Source: an uncultured Paracoccaceae bacterium (GTDB lineage: Bacteria; Pseudomonadota; Alphaproteobacteria; Rhodobacterales; Rhodobacteraceae). From it: a stretch of DNA of 64,000 bases. The position numbers were made by a program, and so were the translations under genes. Positions within the stretch are counted from its first letter, which is position 1. Each line of letters begins with the position of its first letter. The notes under the pieces were generated by a model. The model did no database searches. It had not been told where the DNA came from and was given only the letters and a program-made list of their open reading frames with translations. The stretch lies in NCBI GenBank assembly GCA_937883775.1, contig CAKZXZ010000010.1, positions 1 through 64,000 on the forward strand, written 5' to 3'. Below are positions 59,084 through 64,000 of this stretch, in pieces.

Positions 59084-60484
59084 ATGGGCGATCTGCTCTC
59101 TTCTCTCAACTCGGTTCTGGGCAAAACGGGTCTTTTGACCGATCAGGCGGCTATCGCGCCTCATCTGACCGATTGGCGGGGTGAGTGGCACGGCCGCGCG
59201 CAAGCCATCGCGCGTCCAGCAACAACCGATGAAGCCGCTGAGACAATCAAGCTTTGCCGCGCCGCCCACGTACCGCTGACGTTACAAGGCGGAAATACTG
59301 GTCTGGTGGGGGGCTCTGTTCCGGATCAGAACAAAGCCGGTATCCTACTTCAAACTCAACGTTTAAATGGCCCACAAATCGTCGATGCCAGTGAAGCAAC
59401 CCTTACCGTGGGTGCTGGCACTCCTCTTGCCACGGCCGAAGCACTGGCAGCGGGAGAAGACCTTCGTATCGGACTGAGACTTGGCTCAGAAGGCACCGCC
59501 CAGATTGGCGGCCTGATCGCGACGAATGCCGGTGGCAGTCATGCGATGCGGTTTGGCATGATGCGTGCGCAGGTTTTGGGGATAGAAGCCGTCTTGCCTG
59601 ATGGCACGATCTACCCAAACGCCGGCGGATTGCGCAAAAACAACTTTGGTCCAGATATGTCTCATTTGTTTATTGGCTCAGAGGGTGCGTTTGGCTTGAT
59701 TACCGCTGCGACCATTGCGCTGCATCCACGCCCTGCCGCGACTGCGACGGCCCTGCTTGCGCTTTCTGATCTGACGGCACTACCCCAACTCGTACGCCTC
59801 GCCAAGTCCTTCGGCCCCGCAGTTGAAAGGATTGAGTTCATGTCAAAAAGCGGCATCGTACTTGCTCAAAAGTATGTCTCCTCAGTTCAAGTTCCGTTTG
59901 CCCAAACACCAGACTGGAGCGTCCTTATCGAACTGACTGGACACCATGCCGAGGAGACGAATGCACAGCTACTATCCCTCTTTGAAGCTGCGTTAGAGGC
60001 GGGTCATGTCACCGACGGGCACCTCGCCTCTAGCCTTTCTCAGGCCGAAGCGTTCTGGCTTTTGCGCGAAGCCCTCGTCGACGGCCAGCGCCTTCATGGT
60101 CCACAAATCAAGCACGATGTCGCTGTACCAATCTCGCAGTTGGCTGTTTTTATCGAACAGACAACGGCTGCGCTTGTCGCCGATCAACCCGACCTCGTTA
60201 TCAACCCGTTTGGGCACGCAGGAGATGGTAATGTTCATTTCAACATCTCGACCGGGACAGGGCACAACCGCGCGCGGATCACTCAAATTGTCTACGATCA
60301 TGTGCGCAGGCACCAAGGGTCGCTGGCTGCCGAACACGGGATTGGACGCTTGAAAGGCAAATTACTCCGCGACGGCCTCTCCGAAGCCGCCGATCACCTG
60401 ATCTTTGGACTAAGGCGGCATCTCGATCCTGACGGCCTGTTCAATCCACATATTCTTCCAATCTCCTCACCGGAGGCCTTATGA
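59084..60484 (+). CDS. FAD-binding oxidase/dehydrogenase (D-2-hydroxyglutarate dehydrogenase / GlcD-like)
   Basis: LTLQGGNTGLVGGSVPDQNKAGILLQTQRLN; GGLIATNAGGSHAMRFGMMRAQVLGIEAVLPDG; FGHAGDGNVHFN; EHGIGRLKG. Confidence 0.92.
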   Translation: MGDLLSSLNSVLGKTGLLTDQAAIAPHLTDWRGEWHGRAQAIARPATTDEAAETIKLCRAAHVPLTLQGGNTGLVGGSVPDQNKAGILLQTQRLNGPQIVDASEATLTVGAGTPLATAEALAAGEDLRIGLRLGSEGTAQIGGLIATNAGGSHAMRFGMMRAQVLGIEAVLPDGTIYPNAGGLRKNNFGPDMSHLFIGSEGAFGLITAATIALHPRPAATATALLALSDLTALPQLVRLAKSFGPAVERIEFMSKSGIVLAQKYVSSVQVPFAQTPDWSVLIELTGHHAEETNAQLLSLFEAALEAGHVTDGHLASSLSQAEAFWLLREALVDGQRLHGPQIKHDVAVPISQLAVFIEQTTAALVADQPDLVINPFGHAGDGNVHFNISTGTGHNRARITQIVYDHVRRHQGSLAAEHGIGRLKGKLLRDGLSEAADHLIFGLRRHLDPDGLFNPHILPISSPEAL

Positions 60485-62073
60485 ACCACGACACCGAACA
60501 CTGGCGTGTCAGCAAAGCCGCCACGCGCCATCCAGACGGAATGGTCAGCGCTCAAAGCATCCTTGCCGCGCGCGCTGGGGCTGCAATGCTGGATCAGGGC
60601 GGGAACGCTGTGGATGCGGCCATCGCGGCAGGTCTTGCACTTGGTGTTGTCGAGCCGTGGATGTGCGGCTTGGGTGGTAGTGGTCTGATGGTCATCTGGC
60701 TGGCTTCCGAAAAGCGAGCTGTCACGCTCGACTTCCAAGGCGTACTGGCAAAGGCAACCAACTTTGCTGACTATCCTGTTGATCCTGACCTGCCGCAAAC
60801 TTTGATGGGATTTCCGACTGTCAAAGGCAACGCCAATATCGAAGGCTACCGAGCAATCACCGTTCCCGGTGCCGCCGCGGGGTTTGAGCACGCGCTGCGC
60901 AAGTGGGGGACACTGCCGCTTTCGACAGTCGCAGCCCCCGCCATCGCGCTGGCCCAAGGCGGCGTTGAGGCAACATGGTTCACCACGCTGCAAGTCGCCT
61001 TGGCAAGCTCGGTGCTTACCAAGGATCCCATCTCTCGCACTGTTTATATGCCTGACGGCCACCCAATTGCCCCTGAAGCATCGATGATGATCCCTGGCCT
61101 TGCCCAGACACTGACCCGCTACGCTGAAGGCGGCGCCGAAGCGTTCTATCAGGGCGATCTCGCCAAAGACATCGTCGCGGATCTTAACGCAGGCGGTGCC
61201 ACAATCGCCGTCGACGATCTGGCGGCTTATGAAGTACTTGAAGCACCCGCTCACACGCAGGCGCACCGCGGTGCAACAGCTCATGTGATGGGCGATGTCA
61301 GCGGTGGCACGCGGCTAAGCGACTTCCTAGCCTACAGCGCCAATCATATCCCAACGCCACCGTCCAAGCCCACGCCAGATACTTGGCAGCACTATGCAAA
61401 CGGCCTCAACACCGCGTTCCGTGCCCATAATGTCCGGATCGGACGCGAGACCGAGAAAGGCAGTTGCACCTCGCATCTGTCGACGGCTGACAAAGACGGC
61501 AATATGGTCGCGCTGACCCATACTTTGCTGAACCGTTTCGGCGCTGGCGTAACGCTTCCACGCGCTGGATTGCTTATGAACAACGCGGTCAGTTACTTCG
61601 ACCCACGCCCCAATTGGCCAACCAGCATGGCGCCCTGCAAACGCATCAACGCTTCCAACATGTGCCCGATCGTTGTGACGCACAACGAACGGGCAGCGTT
61701 CGCCTTGGGTGCGTCCGGCGGCAATCACATCATGCCAGCAGTCGCACAGGTCACAGCACTGATGCTTGACTTCGGCATGTCGCTAGAGGACGCCATGAAC
61801 CACCCGCGCCTTGACGCCTCAGACCGTGCGTCCGTGCGCGCCGATCCAGCCCTTGGGCAAGCCATTCTTAACGCGTTGGCACAAGATCATACACTTGAAA
61901 TTGCCCAACGGCTGGTCTTCCCCAAGCTTTATGCCTGCGTATCTGCCGTCGCAGCAGAAGGGGGGGTGTGGTCCGGCGTCAATGATCCCTCGCAACCCTC
62001 CGGAGGCTCGAGCGGCCCAGCGCCTTTCACTCATAATCAGGTCGCTTCCTCGCAAAAGGATGTCCGCGCATGA
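60481..62073 (+). CDS. Gamma-glutamyltransferase-family Ntn hydrolase
   Basis: AGAAMLDQGGNAVDAAIAAGLALGVVEPWMCGLGG; candidate catalytic Thr in GSCTSHLSTADKDGNMVALTHTLLNRFGAG. Confidence 0.9.
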   Translation: MNHDTEHWRVSKAATRHPDGMVSAQSILAARAGAAMLDQGGNAVDAAIAAGLALGVVEPWMCGLGGSGLMVIWLASEKRAVTLDFQGVLAKATNFADYPVDPDLPQTLMGFPTVKGNANIEGYRAITVPGAAAGFEHALRKWGTLPLSTVAAPAIALAQGGVEATWFTTLQVALASSVLTKDPISRTVYMPDGHPIAPEASMMIPGLAQTLTRYAEGGAEAFYQGDLAKDIVADLNAGGATIAVDDLAAYEVLEAPAHTQAHRGATAHVMGDVSGGTRLSDFLAYSANHIPTPPSKPTPDTWQHYANGLNTAFRAHNVRIGRETEKGSCTSHLSTADKDGNMVALTHTLLNRFGAGVTLPRAGLLMNNAVSYFDPRPNWPTSMAPCKRINASNMCPIVVTHNERAAFALGASGGNHIMPAVAQVTALMLDFGMSLEDAMNHPRLDASDRASVRADPALGQAILNALAQDHTLEIAQRLVFPKLYACVSAVAAEGGVWSGVNDPSQPSGGSSGPAPFTHNQVASSQKDVRA

Positions 62074-62999
62074 CCATTGCCCTCTCGCTTCCTAACCCGG
62101 AAAAATTGATCTGGTGGACAGATCATCTGCGAAAGCTTCTGCCCGAGCATCAGATCCTACCCGCGGCAAATATCACCCGCCTTGAGGATGTCATCTATGC
62201 CGTCGTCTGGCAGCCCCCCGCCGGACTTCTTGCGCGCTTTGCAAACCTCAAAGCGACCATATCAATCGGCGCAGGCATCGACCATATCGCGGCCGACCCA
62301 CACTATCCAACGGATATTCCCGTTGTGAAAACCATTGGCCCCGACATGACACAACGGATGTGCGAGTATATCGCGCTACATGTCTTGCGTCTGCACCGCC
62401 AACTGTCCGATTTACAAGCAGCGCAACGGCGCAAAGACTGGCACCAGATCGTCACGCCGACTGCGCCGAACCGCAAAATCGGCTTTCTTGGTCTTGGTCA
62501 TTTGGGACGCCAGGCCGCTCAAACTGTGAAGGCACTTGGCTTTGACGTCGCGGGGTGGTCCCGCAGCGGTGCCGCACCCGATGGCATCGAAGGTTTTGAC
62601 GCCGCACAGCTCGACACGTTTTTGGCGCGCAACGACATTCTTGTCTGCTTGCTGCCACTCACTCCCGACACGAGCGGTATCTTGCGGGCCAAGACATTTG
62701 AGAAAATGCCAAAGGGCGCTTCGATCATCAACGCAGCGCGCGGTGCACATCTGATCGAGGATGACCTTCTGGCTGCGCTGAAATCCGGTCAAATCGCGAG
62801 CGCCACATTGGATGTTTTCAATACCGAGCCTTTGCCGGAATCGCATCCTTTCTGGACCCACCCAGATGTTCTGATAACCCCACATATCGCGTCCCTGATT
62901 GATCCGATTTCTGGAGGAGAGGTGATCGCCGCCAATATCCGCTGCCTCGATGCTGGCGACACGCCGATCGCACTGACCCATGTTGGCCAAGGGTACTAA
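62070..62999 (+). CDS. D-2-hydroxyacid dehydrogenase (glyoxylate/hydroxypyruvate reductase A-like)
   Basis: IGFLGLGHLGRQAAQTVKALGFDVAGWSRS; INAARGAHLIEDDLLAALKSGQIASATLDVFNTEPLPESHPFW. Confidence 0.92.
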   Translation: MTIALSLPNPEKLIWWTDHLRKLLPEHQILPAANITRLEDVIYAVVWQPPAGLLARFANLKATISIGAGIDHIAADPHYPTDIPVVKTIGPDMTQRMCEYIALHVLRLHRQLSDLQAAQRRKDWHQIVTPTAPNRKIGFLGLGHLGRQAAQTVKALGFDVAGWSRSGAAPDGIEGFDAAQLDTFLARNDILVCLLPLTPDTSGILRAKTFEKMPKGASIINAARGAHLIEDDLLAALKSGQIASATLDVFNTEPLPESHPFWTHPDVLITPHIASLIDPISGGEVIAANIRCLDAGDTPIALTHVGQGY

Positions 63000-63001
63000 G
63001 C

Positions 63002-63925
63002 TCACTCACCTTCGATATACTCGCACCAATCCGGGTTCTTGACGCACCACTCACGTGCGGCATTCGCACTAACCCTGACAAGCTCGTCAACCATTTCACC
63101 GCGGGCCATATTGGCATAAGCGCAGCGCACCTTCAGAACGCGTGGTGTGACCTTGACGGGGATCACTTTCAATGCACCCGACGCGAGCTCATCTGCTGCG
63201 ACAACCGCCGGGATAGCAGCAATTCCAAGCTTGGCGTTAATCATCTTTGCGATCGTACCAACAGCATTCGCCGTATGGCGCGGTCCGGCCTTGTATCCCT
63301 TGCCGACCAGTGCATCCGAGAGCGGAAAAAGCGGGGAGGTGCGCGGATAATGTATCAGCGGCATCGCAGCCAGGTCGCGATCCGTATAAACTTGCTTCGA
63401 TGGGTCCAGAAGATCGGCGTGGCAGACCCAGCGAATTGCATAATTCACCGTGAACAGATTGGACATCTGCATCTTCGGCGGCGCATTTGACAGAAACGCG
63501 ATATCGACATCCGCTGCATCGACATGCCGGGAAAGTTGGAAATCTGACGCACTGATAAGATCACATTGCGTCCCCGGCATTTCTTTGGCCAGTTGGCTCA
63601 TCATGTCGGGCACCCATGTCATTACCGATAACGACACCGCAGCCACCCTGACCTTTTGCACAGGTGCGCCACCTTCCTCAGCCCGATGCATCATGGTGTC
63701 ACGCAGATCTAGCAGCCGCTCTGAGTACACCTGCATTTCATGGCCCCGTTCGGTTAGAGTGAAATGGGATTTACTCCGATCAACAAGCTTGGCGTTCAGG
63801 TAGTTCTCTAACGCAAAAATACGCGCCGTAACAGCGGGTTGCGTGATATTCAGTTTATCTGCAACCCGTTGATGAGTGCCTAGCTGAGCCAACCAATAAA
63901 AGGCTTCGACATGCTTCAAGTTCAT
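63002..63925 (-). CDS. LysR-family transcriptional regulator
   Basis: MNLKHVEAFYWLAQLGTHQRVADKLNITQPAVTARIFALENYLNAKLVDRS. Confidence 0.93.
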   Translation of the reverse strand: MNLKHVEAFYWLAQLGTHQRVADKLNITQPAVTARIFALENYLNAKLVDRSKSHFTLTERGHEMQVYSERLLDLRDTMMHRAEEGGAPVQKVRVAAVSLSVMTWVPDMMSQLAKEMPGTQCDLISASDFQLSRHVDAADVDIAFLSNAPPKMQMSNLFTVNYAIRWVCHADLLDPSKQVYTDRDLAAMPLIHYPRTSPLFPLSDALVGKGYKAGPRHTANAVGTIAKMINAKLGIAAIPAVVAADELASGALKVIPVKVTPRVLKVRCAYANMARGEMVDELVRVSANAAREWCVKNPDWCEYIEGE

Positions 63926-64000
63926 GCCGTCACGATACGCTGCGCGACCGTCTTTTCAAAAGAATTTCTTATGTAGCACAAAAAAATTTCGATTTTGCTA

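Noticed and set aside
60394-61284. 296-aa minus-strand ORF opposite gamma-glutamyltransferase
   Set aside because: Antisense shadow; the plus-strand frame has clear family motifs and operon overlaps.
1-64000. CRISPR arrays, rRNA or tRNA genes
   Set aside because: No regularly spaced 25-40 bp direct repeats with unique spacers, and no rRNA or tRNA signature noticed; the 20-bp-phased repeats at 19.88-19.93 kb are too short and close, so iterons fit better. A tRNAscan/Infernal run would be needed to exclude short RNAs.

Overview
This is a 64 kb alphaproteobacterial window that looks like Rhodobacterales/Roseobacter and is probably extrachromosomal. That assignment is inference from gene content. 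Contents in order: (1) an EamA transporter, then truncated LysR and TonB-receptor fragments fused at a recombination scar (~1.92 kb). (2) A ~16 kb cluster (2.9-18.75 kb) encoding two Ser/Thr kinases, a PP2C phosphatase, four FHA proteins (one fused to a trypsin-like protease, one to vWA, one to RDD), a stand-alone vWA protein, an FGE/SUMF1-like protein, an FtsX-type ABC pair and two lipoproteins. It resembles the TagQRST-PpkA-PppA-Fha threonine-phosphorylation pathway of type VI secretion, but no T6SS structural gene is visible in the window. (3) A decayed ParB-like gene next to iteron-like repeats spaced exactly 20 bp. (4) MerR-SDR-SBP genes and a complete pqqABCDE operon; the 33-aa pqqA is absent from the supplied ORF track. 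(5) A sugar-acid catabolic cluster with a TctABC transporter. (6) A two-partner secretion/CDI-like locus (SLR-IalB-TpsB-TpsA-WHH nuclease-immunity) followed by two displaced toxin/immunity cassettes, a repeated antisense gene tail, a remnant of a second TpsA and a frameshifted IS3-family element. (7) A TRAP / RraA-like / FAD-oxidase / gamma-glutamyltransferase / 2-hydroxyacid dehydrogenase operon with a convergent LysR gene. All family calls come from reading motifs; no database search was run.
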